Of a stretch of 25,442 nucleotides of DNA, positions 8,602 through 15,903 are shown in pieces. The notes below the pieces were generated by a model. The model was not told the DNA's origin. It made no database searches and saw only the letters and a program-made list of their open reading frames with translations. The DNA lies in contig CAZTJA010000041.1 of the NCBI GenBank assembly GCA_964613745.1, forward strand, positions 1 to 25,442, written 5' to 3'. This DNA comes from CAZTJA01 sp964613745 (GTDB lineage: Bacteria; Desulfobacterota; Desulfomonilia; Desulfomonilales; Desulfomonilaceae). Position numbers and translations under genes: made by a program. The first letter of the stretch is position 1; every line of letters starts with the position of its first letter.

Positions 8602-10188
8602 TCACTTGTCAGTGGGCAGAGAAGTTATGGTACCGTCCCAAGTATCTACCTTTGTTGAAACTTCCCCTCCTTCTTTGAACCATGTTGATGTGACGTTCTT
8701 TTGTTCTGTATAAAAACGAACACCATCTTTGCCCATCACATGAAGATCTCCAAAAAATGAATTCTTGTGCCCTGTAAAGCCGAAAATTCCAACGGGTACA
8801 GGTATTCCAACATTGATGCCGACCATTCCGGCATGTGTGCGATATGCGAAATCTCTGGCGTAAAAGCCGTTCTGAGTGTAGATTACGGATCCATTGGCGA
8901 ATTCGCTGGCATTCATTATAGCCAGGCCCTCTTCGTAGTCTTTTACTCTTTTCACGCACAGCACAGGCCCAAAAATCTCTTGGTCTCCACAGGACATACC
9001 CGGTTTAACGTGATCCAAAATCGTGGGTCCCACAAAAAAGCCATTCTTGCACTCAGCGGGAACTTCGGGATTACGTCCGTCCAGAGACAATTCGGCTCCT
9101 TCTTGAATACCTTTCTCGATCCAGTCAGTCACGAAACGTAAATGTCCCGGATTCACTACAGGACCTAACTCTGTGGCTTTGTCGTACGCCGCTCCGATCC
9201 TTCTTTGAATTGCGAGTTCCTTGATTGCAGCGACCAATTCATCTGCAATAGCTTCTTCTACGCAAATCACGGGGAGGGCCATGCAACGCTCGCCTGCGCA
9301 ACCGCAAAATGCGTTGATAATTCCGTTAGCTGTGCGATCGAGTTTGCAGTCCCGCAAAACCAGGGCGTGGTTCTTGGCTTCAGTGAGAGCCTGGACGCGT
9401 TTACCGTTAGCTGCTGCAGTTGCATATATGTGTCTCCCGACTTTCGTCGAGCCTACAAAGGATACTCCTACTATGTCCGGATGCCTTAGAAGGATTTCGG
9501 CCTCGTTTCTTCCGGCCGTTACAATGTTTAGAACACCTTTGGGCAATCCCGCTTCATACCAGAGTTCAAGAATTCTCATGGCGGATTGGGGAACAAAACT
9601 GGCAGCTTTAAGAACCATTGTGTTGCCGGTTGCTATGCAAATAGGAGCCATCCAACCATGCGGGATCATTGCAGGAAAATTCCAGGGAGGAATGCCGGCG
9701 AATACGCCCAATGGGTGATTATAGAGAACCGTGTCGTACCCGGTGGACACATTCATGACGGATTCGCCTTTGATCAAATGGGGAATTCCGCATGCAAATT
9801 CCACGACTTCACTTACCTTCAAAATGTCACCCATGGACTCAGTCCAGGATTTACCTTCTTCTTTACACAGCAGGTACGTGAGTTCCTCGAGATGTTGGTC
9901 CAGAAGTGCTTTCATTCGGAAGAGCACCTGAACCCGCTTATTGGGGGGAGTGTGTGCCCAGGCCGGAAATGCAGCTTTTGCAGAAGCAATTGCAGCCTCA
10001 ACCTCGGACCTCGTACATTGAGGGGCTTGAGCAATCACTTCTCCGGTCGAAGGATTGTAACAATCCATGTAATTTGTAGTTGCCGACTCAAACCATTCGC
10101 CGTCTACACAATATTTGAGTCTGGCAGGTCCTGCATCTAGATTAAGACAGTAGTTCACGTTTTTCAGAGCGGATTCCATAGGATGCAT
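8602..10188 (-). CDS. Aldehyde dehydrogenase, methylmalonate-semialdehyde dehydrogenase type
   Basis: A 528-aa NAD-dependent aldehyde dehydrogenase of the CoA-acylating methylmalonate-semialdehyde branch (MmsA/IolA). The catalytic cysteine is C302 in GERCMAL, and the oxyanion asparagine is in PPWNFPAMIPHGW (N170). The C-terminal PVGIFGFTGHKNSFFGDLH and TEQKNVTSTWF stretches are diagnostic of this branch. The LELGGKN general-base motif of ordinary aldehyde dehydrogenases is replaced by LTEAKNH, as expected for a CoA-acylating enzyme. The protein is about 30 residues longer than usual at the N-terminus. AGGAGA lies upstream of the ATG. It likely oxidises a semialdehyde made in the same pathway as the FAD oxidase; the exact substrate is inference. 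Confidence 0.88.
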   Translation of the reverse strand: MHPMESALKNVNYCLNLDAGPARLKYCVDGEWFESATTNYMDCYNPSTGEVIAQAPQCTRSEVEAAIASAKAAFPAWAHTPPNKRVQVLFRMKALLDQHLEELTYLLCKEEGKSWTESMGDILKVSEVVEFACGIPHLIKGESVMNVSTGYDTVLYNHPLGVFAGIPPWNFPAMIPHGWMAPICIATGNTMVLKAASFVPQSAMRILELWYEAGLPKGVLNIVTAGRNEAEILLRHPDIVGVSFVGSTKVGRHIYATAAANGKRVQALTEAKNHALVLRDCKLDRTANGIINAFCGCAGERCMALPVICVEEAIADELVAAIKELAIQRRIGAAYDKATELGPVVNPGHLRFVTDWIEKGIQEGAELSLDGRNPEVPAECKNGFFVGPTILDHVKPGMSCGDQEIFGPVLCVKRVKDYEEGLAIMNASEFANGSVIYTQNGFYARDFAYRTHAGMVGINVGIPVPVGIFGFTGHKNSFFGDLHVMGKDGVRFYTEQKNVTSTWFKEGGEVSTKVDTWDGTITSLPTDK

Positions 10189-10209
10189 TTAGTTCTCCTT
10201 ACGATTCTG

Positions 10210-10222
10210 TTGTATTGAACAA
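10210..10222. promoter_or_regulatory. Possible GntR-type operator upstream of the aldehyde dehydrogenase gene
   Basis: TTGT-ATTGA-ACAA is a short inverted repeat with a 5-bp spacer, 22 bp upstream of the aldehyde dehydrogenase start. FCD-class GntR regulators often bind short TTGT/ACAA- or TGGT/ACCA-like repeats, and such a regulator is encoded immediately upstream. The site is short enough to occur by chance. Confidence 0.25.
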
Positions 10223-10367
10223 AATGTTTGGTTTTGCCGGTTTATTGAAATACGGTACAAACTTCCAGCGATTACCCGATTGCCCGCATCCGGTATTTTC
10301 TTCAGTCAGCCTTATTGTTGTAGAATGATCGCAGCTGCAGCTTAGTGAACTGGAATTTATCCGGTTC

Positions 10368-11288
10368 TTAACTCTTGTCCATTCGTGTTATTAAATCAGG
10401 TTCATTGTCGAGTTGTACTAGGTAAACCCTGCCGTTACCTACATGCTTGAGAAGGAGTCCCGTATTTTCGAGTGAACTTTGTGCAAACTGGGTCAAGGGA
10501 AGCTTGTCGGTTGATTGGAAGTCTGCCGATTCGGTGATTGTTGACGGAGTTTCGGAATTTCGTATCCGGCAAAAATCAGGTGCCTGAAATGGAGCCGTGC
10601 CTGCTAAATTAGCCAGAAAACAGCCGACTCGAATTACGTGGGAAGCCATTTCCTTTTCGACGCCTACAACATCCCTGTTTCTAAAGCACTCTAATATTCG
10701 GAAATGGTCGTCTTCTACTTCATCGTAGAAGTCGGACCCTGGATTCAATTTGATTTTAAGGTCGGCAAGCAGACTTTCAATAAAATCCATAAGAAGAATC
10801 AGGAGGGGGTTTTCCGAAAAGCGGGCTATGTAATAGTGAAAACCAATTCCTCTCTGGTCCTTATTCGATGGACCGCTTACCTCCTCGTTTGTCATAGATT
10901 CCAGAATTCGGATATCTTGTTCCGTGATCTTTGATATTGCGAGCTGCGCTAATCGAGGTTCGAGAAAGTAACGAAGGGCGGTTATGTCACCAATGGAAAC
11001 GTTTTTGAAATGAAGAAAATTGGTGAGACTGTGAACAGTCGTGTTCATGTTTACTTCTGCTGCGAATATGCCTCCTCCCGTACCCTTTCTGGTCTCGATG
11101 AGTCCCATTCCTTCGAGTACCCTGAGTGCTTCGCGCATGCTTGCTTTGCTCACCTGGAACTGGTCAATAAGCTCTCTTTCCGAGGCCAATCTGTCGCCCG
11201 GTTTGTATTCGCCGGTTAGGATTGCGTCTCGAATCTGTTCAATCACGTAGTGAGATACTTTGTGGCCTTTTTGAGTAGGTTTAAACAC
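10368..11288 (-). CDS. GntR/FadR-family transcriptional regulator (FCD domain)
   Basis: A DNA-binding regulator with an N-terminal winged helix (KPGDRLASERELIDQF, then VSKASMREALRVLEGMGLIE and the wing GTGGGIF) followed by an all-helical FCD ligand domain. FCD metal-type histidines are visible in FHYYIARFSENPLL, DDHFRIL and ASHVIRV. About 70 residues follow the FCD domain with no recognisable fold. I prefer the GTG at 11288 (306 aa), because GGAGGTGA lies 11 nt upstream; a TTG at 11333 would add 15 residues but lacks a good ribosome site. It heads the minus-strand block and probably controls it in response to a carboxylate-type ligand. It is divergent from the redox operon at 11904, which it could also influence. 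Confidence 0.88.
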   Translation of the reverse strand: MFKPTQKGHKVSHYVIEQIRDAILTGEYKPGDRLASERELIDQFQVSKASMREALRVLEGMGLIETRKGTGGGIFAAEVNMNTTVHSLTNFLHFKNVSIGDITALRYFLEPRLAQLAISKITEQDIRILESMTNEEVSGPSNKDQRGIGFHYYIARFSENPLLILLMDFIESLLADLKIKLNPGSDFYDEVEDDHFRILECFRNRDVVGVEKEMASHVIRVGCFLANLAGTAPFQAPDFCRIRNSETPSTITESADFQSTDKLPLTQFAQSSLENTGLLLKHVGNGRVYLVQLDNEPDLITRMDKS

Positions 11289-11459
11289 TATGGGGTTCAC
11301 CTCCGGAGAACCACAACATATTGCTCGTTCCAAACATTTTCCAGGTTGCGTCCATTAGAGAGCAGCCCGCATGGTGAAACCGATTACCGCATCTCCGGAA
11401 GTAGCATGGCCATCTTAAATGATGGGAGATTTAATATCGGGATCCAATAGGGCTATCGT

Positions 11460-11488
11460 CTTATAAAATACCTATTTTTTTATGTCAA
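11460..11488 (-). promoter_or_regulatory. Sigma-70-type promoter for the GntR gene
   Basis: On the minus strand, TTGACA (11483-11488) and TATAAG (11460-11465) are separated by exactly 17 bp. This is a near-consensus -35/-10 pair in an AT-rich stretch, pointing at the GntR gene. It predicts a start near 11452 and an untranslated leader of about 160 nt. Confidence 0.7.
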
Positions 11489-11489
11489 G

Positions 11490-11520
11490 CACAATAATGG
11501 TAATATTATGATAATTTGTG
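11490..11520. promoter_or_regulatory. Imperfect palindrome next to the GntR promoter
   Basis: CACAA (11490-11494) and TTGTG (11516-11520) form inverted ends around a perfect core TAATATTA (11501-11508), with both symmetric on nearly the same centre. It abuts the upstream edge of the -35 element, so it fits an operator or activator site for the GntR regulator or another protein acting on the divergent promoters. Confidence 0.4.
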
Positions 11521-11903
11521 GTGTATCTAAATGATCACTATAATGTTCTTATATCTCAATTGGTTCCTAGATAAGCGGGTTTCATTAAGCCATCGGTTCA
11601 GCAGTCTGAACGGGATAATAGTCAAATAATTTCTTCTAAGAGCCTAACGTTATGATATTTGACTTGACAGGGTTGCACATTACGGAGTAGGTTGCCTTCT
11701 TATATCGATTCAATCCTTTCATTTTGATTAAGCACCACTTTTTGAAGCTTTACATAGGTTATATTGATCGCTGCGCAGTCTTCGGCCGTGAATCGGACCG
11801 ACTGTTTGCTCATCAAAAACGTCACAGCACTCAAAATGTTCAGAAAACCCACTCAGTGGCTGAACAGGGCTTGAGAGAGCTCTCTCTGAAAGGAGAACTG
11901 TAA
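11521..11903. other. Intergenic region upstream of the redox operon
   Basis: About 380 bp without a recognisable gene. A consensus -35 hexamer TTGACA occurs on the plus strand at 11664-11669, but the best -10 candidate (TAGGTT at 11688, spacing 18) is poor. A perfect palindrome lies near the right end (11873-11886). The promoter of the plus-strand operon must be somewhere here. Confidence 0.4.
11873..11886. promoter_or_regulatory. Perfect 14-bp palindrome in front of the redox operon
   Basis: GAGAGAGCTCTCTC is perfectly self-complementary with no spacer and lies directly upstream of the ribosome site (AAAGGAGAA, 11889-11897) of the first gene. With no loop it is more like a protein-binding site than an RNA hairpin. 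Its purine/pyrimidine dinucleotide make-up could also arise by simple slippage. Confidence 0.35.
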
Positions 11904-12284
11904 ATGAGAATTCAAGTTGACGCCCTCAAATGTATTGGGTGTATGGCTTGTGAGATGGCGTGTGGTTACCATCGTGATGATGCCTTTGCCCTACTCTCAG
12001 CCTGCATAGTTCTGTATCGTGCCCGAGAGAAGAAGGATTATTTCGGCGTAGTTATCAAGGAAGAAGAAAGCCTAACAATAGCTCGACCGGAAGGATTGGA
12101 AATTAAAAGGATTGGAGTGGCTGAAGAACCGGGAGCGACAGGTGAAAAAAAGGAAGCGGATGCATCGGCCAAACCCATGCTTCTTCGAGAGCCTTGTGAC
12201 AAGTGTAGTGAAATGTCCTATGGGCCCATGTGCGTAAAAATATGCCCCGTGAACGCCGTCTCTTTAGCGGAAGGAGAAGAGTAA
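11904..12284 (+). CDS. Two-cluster ferredoxin-like Fe-S protein
   Basis: A 126-aa small iron-sulfur protein, first gene of the redox operon. The N-terminal motif C10-x2-C13-x2-C16-x3-C20 (CIGCMACEMAC) and a C-terminal motif C-x2-C-x8-C-x3-CP (from CDKC to ICP) supply ligands for two [4Fe-4S] clusters. They are separated by a charged, probably flexible insert rich in Glu and Lys. Similar polyferredoxin-like subunits accompany AOR-type and molybdopterin oxidoreductases and CO dehydrogenases. Only 2 bp separate it from the AOR-like gene, so it is probably that protein's electron-transfer partner. AGGAGA precedes the ATG. Confidence 0.85.
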   Translation: MRIQVDALKCIGCMACEMACGYHRDDAFALLSACIVLYRAREKKDYFGVVIKEEESLTIARPEGLEIKRIGVAEEPGATGEKKEADASAKPMLLREPCDKCSEMSYGPMCVKICPVNAVSLAEGEE

Positions 12285-12286
12285 TC

Positions 12287-13603
12287 ATGGAATACTTGTC
12301 CTCGAACAAAATTTTACTAGTGGACTTGTCCACCGGCGACACAAATGAAACGGAAATTGATGATACTCTCGTGAGTGGGGCCATTGGCGGAGCGGGGATT
12401 ACGACTCATTTGTACAAGAAATATGAGGGAAAAGATCCAATAGTAATAGGAGCCGGGTTACTTACGGGAACCCTCTTCCCGGGATCCGCATTGTCTGTAA
12501 TTTCCGCGAAAAGCCCGAGAACCGGTTCATTGGCGCACGCACCAATAACTTTGAAGGCGGGCATGGAATTTAAGTACACGGGATTCGATTATCTCGTAAT
12601 CGTCGGTAGGTCGGAAGAACCGGTATTTTTATGGCTGCATGATGGGATAGCCGATATTGAAAACGCTTCCGAGCTTTGGGGAAAAGATGTTTGGACCTCT
12701 ACTGATCTAATTAGAAAGAATATGGGGGACGATCTCGTTCAAACCCTTGTCATAGGTCCATCTGGTGAGCAAGGATCCGAGTTGGCTCAAGTGTGCGTTA
12801 ACTATTGGGCTAACGGAGATTGCTGGGGATTCGGCCAAGTTTTCGGCTCGAAAAATCTCAAAGGGATTGCCCTGAGAGGCATGGGTTTGCTCGAAATATC
12901 TGATCCTGAAGAATTTGTGGATCGTTGTTTTGATACGTTTGATGCGATAAAAGAGACCAAATTGTCCGAAAAACGAGGGGTTGAAGACATACTTGTGTCG
13001 ATGGGGGAAAGCGACGCATGCGAGTGGCTTGCACCCGTATTGCATCGTCACAGTGCTTGTTACAACACTCCATTTGCAAGCAATTCCTTTGTTTATCTCA
13101 ACGAAAATCCGAAAGAAACTAAAGAGCCCGTGGAACCGGAACCGGGTTTCATGATTACTGATGTGAACGCATTACTGACACTGAAAAAATCTGGTTTTTC
13201 CGCAAAAGACGCCGCATCGATTCTAAGAAGTTGCGCAAGGCAAGGGTTGGATCCGGAGGCCGTGAGCAAAGTCATCGCCGAATCGGGAGAGAAAGATCTC
13301 AGCAAAATCGAAGAAAATTTATCGGAAATGAAGGGCTCCGGCTCGAATCCGGAAACTTCGAAATTTAGTACATGGGCACCGATGCAGCCCATTCTGGGGG
13401 ACTTTGGTCAGTTTTCGGGATCGGCACATGATTGGTGGACTAGAAGGCAGGCTTTAGCTTATATATTCGGGATTCACCCCATCTTTGCAATTATCTGTCC
13501 CGAAATCTCGGAAGAACTTTTATTGGAAATGTCCGCAAAAGGTGCCGGACTCGAGTTGTCGCAAGAAACTCTGGACCGGGCTATTCATGAGATCCGAAAT
13601 TAG
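12287..13603 (+). CDS. Divergent, short aldehyde ferredoxin oxidoreductase-like protein
   Basis: A 438-aa protein whose first ~200 residues match the AOR N-terminal (tungsto/molybdopterin-binding) domain: GAGLLTGTLFPGSALSVISA, SPRTG, a GFDYLVIVGRSEEPVFLW segment, LWGKD, IGPSGE and GSKNLKGIALRG. The C-terminal half is compressed; usual AORs are about 600 aa. The canonical CxxCxxxC of the [4Fe-4S] cluster aligns with ACYNTPFAS, so only C258 remains, and no clear fourth cysteine is seen. The AAGRGG pterin-loop motif is replaced by NGDCWG. Residues 291-333 and 386-438 still resemble AOR C-terminal helices. I chose the ATG at 12287, preceded by GGAGAAGAG; the frame is open further upstream. It may bind pterin without Fe-S, or have a new role. 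Confidence 0.8.
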   Translation: MEYLSSNKILLVDLSTGDTNETEIDDTLVSGAIGGAGITTHLYKKYEGKDPIVIGAGLLTGTLFPGSALSVISAKSPRTGSLAHAPITLKAGMEFKYTGFDYLVIVGRSEEPVFLWLHDGIADIENASELWGKDVWTSTDLIRKNMGDDLVQTLVIGPSGEQGSELAQVCVNYWANGDCWGFGQVFGSKNLKGIALRGMGLLEISDPEEFVDRCFDTFDAIKETKLSEKRGVEDILVSMGESDACEWLAPVLHRHSACYNTPFASNSFVYLNENPKETKEPVEPEPGFMITDVNALLTLKKSGFSAKDAASILRSCARQGLDPEAVSKVIAESGEKDLSKIEENLSEMKGSGSNPETSKFSTWAPMQPILGDFGQFSGSAHDWWTRRQALAYIFGIHPIFAIICPEISEELLLEMSAKGAGLELSQETLDRAIHEIRN

Positions 13604-13623
13604 CTTTTTCTGAAAAGACTCCT

Positions 13624-14961
13624 TTGCCTGAAGTCTTCATTCGTCGAGAGAGAAAAGTGCTCGATAATATTCCGTGCACTCCAAGAAACAGAAAATCAGT
13701 CCGTCAGGTTAAAGACAATTATGGTGAAACCGACCCGATAATTGCCTGCCGGTCTGATTCCTATTCACCTGCGATCGGCGTATATGCCGGCACCGGCACG
13801 TCTCACTCTTGGCTTTGGTTTGTGGAAATTCTGGATAGGATGTCGTTCCGCAATATTACTTTTTTGACTGAAGATGAAATTAAAAAAGGCGATCTTACGG
13901 ATTTGGATGTGTTCGCCATGTCCGGTGGAGACACTATAACGATTGCCGAGAAAATAGGGCAGGATGGCGCCGCCGCTCTGGAGAAATTTATTAGGAGCGG
14001 AGGGTTATATTTGGGATCCTGCGCAGGAGCATATCTTCCTCTGAAATCCTCTAAACGGTATCTCGACAGGTTCAATTTTGTTGACGTAAAAATAGCCAAT
14101 CTATCGAAAACGGCCCCAAGTTCTTTGCTTCCGGACAAAAAGAGTTCAACGGAATATGGTTGTGATTTCGTATATCACTCAGTACGAGAAGACGTTTTCT
14201 TAAGAACCACCGGAACGGAACCTTTCTCCGGAAGCAAGCTTTTTCGAGCACCGCTGTATGGCGGGCCGTCGATGTTGGATTCCAAGAATTCTGAAGTATT
14301 GGCTTATTATGAATGCTTCACCGAAAAAACATTGTTCTTGGTTGACGAGTCTCTGGCCGAAAAAACTCTTCTCGGGAGAGTGGCCGCTGTTAGATCGCAA
14401 ATGGGAAAGGGAAAGCTTTATCTCTTCGGGCCCCATTTCGAGCATCCTCTGTTTTTGCAAGCAAACAATTATATAGCGAAGACTATCTTTTGGGAAAAGC
14501 CGAACGGCACCAATCCGACGCTCTCTATTTCAGATCTTTTTATCGAAGGTACCCAAAAGGAGAAATTTGTGCGGGATCTTAAACGTCAGATCAGCAATTC
14601 AAGGATTGTTGCAGTCGGTTTGGAAGAATCACCCGTCGAATGGACGATAGGCTGCAAGATATATCGCCCGGAAAAGATTCGAGTGTTCTTGGACGCCATT
14701 TGGAAACGCATAAAGATTATGGAAAAATTTCATAAAATCGCTATTTCTTCAGTGTCAGTCGAAGAGACCGTGCAACTTGCAACGAGGGTTACACATTTTC
14801 TCAGGCAAATAAAAATATATTTGGACAATCAGCTGGACACCTCGGATTTGGCCGAGAATCTTTTCGATTCGTTGCGTAAACTAACTATTGGATTTCTCCA
14901 GGTCTATTTTCCATCTTTCAAAATAAATCCTGAATACGATTCATGTGTCGTTCGGAAATGA
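13624..14961 (+). CDS. Protein with biotin-protein-ligase N-terminal (class I amidotransferase-like) domain
   Basis: A 445-aa protein. Residues ~50-265 match the BPL_N domain, a class I glutamine-amidotransferase-like fold found at the N-terminus of eukaryotic biotin ligases and in stand-alone bacterial proteins of unknown function. Visible are GVYAGTGTSHSW, the MSGGD turn (99-103), the nucleophile-elbow GSCAGAYLPL with C133, YGGPSM, VLAYYE and GKLYLFGPHFEHP. No biotin ligase catalytic domain is present. The remaining ~165 residues look helical and unrecognised. The start is TTG at 13624 with a weak ribosome site; a GTG at 13657 is an alternative. It lies between an AOR-like gene and cytochromes, so a role in maturing or modifying the redox complex is possible, but unproven. 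Confidence 0.75.
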   Translation: MPEVFIRRERKVLDNIPCTPRNRKSVRQVKDNYGETDPIIACRSDSYSPAIGVYAGTGTSHSWLWFVEILDRMSFRNITFLTEDEIKKGDLTDLDVFAMSGGDTITIAEKIGQDGAAALEKFIRSGGLYLGSCAGAYLPLKSSKRYLDRFNFVDVKIANLSKTAPSSLLPDKKSSTEYGCDFVYHSVREDVFLRTTGTEPFSGSKLFRAPLYGGPSMLDSKNSEVLAYYECFTEKTLFLVDESLAEKTLLGRVAAVRSQMGKGKLYLFGPHFEHPLFLQANNYIAKTIFWEKPNGTNPTLSISDLFIEGTQKEKFVRDLKRQISNSRIVAVGLEESPVEWTIGCKIYRPEKIRVFLDAIWKRIKIMEKFHKIAISSVSVEETVQLATRVTHFLRQIKIYLDNQLDTSDLAENLFDSLRKLTIGFLQVYFPSFKINPEYDSCVVRK

Positions 14962-14999
14962 GCTGCTTTTCGCACAAACCCGGTAATATACAGGAGTCA

Positions 15000-15899
15000 A
15001 TGGTGGATCGTTTACCATCATATTACTTGCAGGTTGGTTCAGAAATTCGGAATCAACCTTCTTATGTATTAAGTGTATTGCTCATTACGGCTTACCTTAT
15101 GCTTGCCCTGACTGTTCAGCCCGCATTTTCGTTTTCACCGGCATTATCCTCTTGGTTCGTAGACATGGAACGATTTGCCAATTCGTCTCATCGATCCATC
15201 AAATGTGAACGATGCCATTCTGAGTTCACCGTTCAAGGAAAAATTCATCCTAATCGAGAAGATCCTAAAGCCATAAACAGAGATCCCGTCAGGACATATG
15301 ATTACAAACGTTGCGCTTCTTGCCATCCAGAGGGTTATGAGCGCTACTTAAAAGGGGAGCATGCAAAAGCTCTCGTCAAAGAACGAGAACTCAAGGCTTC
15401 AGAGGGAAAAGAACCGGAGAAAATGGCGCCGACCTGTGGAAGCTGCCATTCTTCACATTATTCTCAGTCAAGGCGTTCAAGGGTCCAATTAGGCACGGAG
15501 ATGGTGGAAATCTGCGGTAATTGTCACAAACCCCAGAAGGCGGGTTATCTAGCGAATCTGCACGGCAGAATGGGAGTCTTTTTGGGGAAAGAAGCCTCGG
15601 CATACTGCACAGACTGCCACGGAGCGCATACTTGCCAATCTTTAAAGGATAGAGAAAAGGCATTGGAGGCCTGCAGAAGGTGTCATAGAGATGCCAATTT
15701 GCAGTTTGCCGGCATAGTGATTCACGGGAATCCTGATGATGTTTCAAAAAAAGAACCTGAAAAACAGAAGGCCGTCTTTATTACCTCAACCGTAAAGCAC
15801 ATTGGGCAGATTGTGGGTGTAATCGTGCTTGGATTCTTTGCCATTCAGACGTTTGTCTGGGTTTTAAGAGAACTTCATAGAAAACTAAGGGGACGTTGA
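15000..15899 (+). CDS. Hexaheme membrane-anchored c-type cytochrome
   Basis: A 299-aa protein with six CxxCH heme-attachment motifs (starting at residues 69, 105, 146, 172, 203 and 225). It is flanked by an N-terminal hydrophobic segment (~22-45, signal or anchor) and a C-terminal transmembrane helix (~267-290) ending in a positively charged tail. The heme domain should lie in the periplasm and the short tail in the cytoplasm. I chose ATG 15000 because CAGGAG precedes it; the frame is open 19 codons further up, overlapping the previous gene. Many additional histidines could serve as distal ligands. It begins 38 bp after the BPL_N gene and ends 4 bp before the cytochrome b gene. Confidence 0.88.
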   Translation: MVDRLPSYYLQVGSEIRNQPSYVLSVLLITAYLMLALTVQPAFSFSPALSSWFVDMERFANSSHRSIKCERCHSEFTVQGKIHPNREDPKAINRDPVRTYDYKRCASCHPEGYERYLKGEHAKALVKERELKASEGKEPEKMAPTCGSCHSSHYSQSRRSRVQLGTEMVEICGNCHKPQKAGYLANLHGRMGVFLGKEASAYCTDCHGAHTCQSLKDREKALEACRRCHRDANLQFAGIVIHGNPDDVSKKEPEKQKAVFITSTVKHIGQIVGVIVLGFFAIQTFVWVLRELHRKLRGR

Positions 15900-15903
15900 A
15901 AAT

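Noticed and set aside
11286..11342. 18-codon ORF (ATG at 11340) overlapping the start of the GntR gene on the minus strand, possible leader peptide
   Set aside because: It has only a weak ribosome site and no diagnostic codon content; it could couple translation but chance is as likely.
11656..11693. Possible sigma-54 or sigma-70 promoter for the redox operon around TTGACAGGGTTGCAC
   Set aside because: The GG-N10-GC spacing of sigma-54 is not met, and no acceptable -10 follows the TTGACA.
13624..14961. Biotin-protein ligase
   Set aside because: Only the N-terminal amidotransferase-like domain is present; no ligase catalytic GRGRxGR-type motif is seen.
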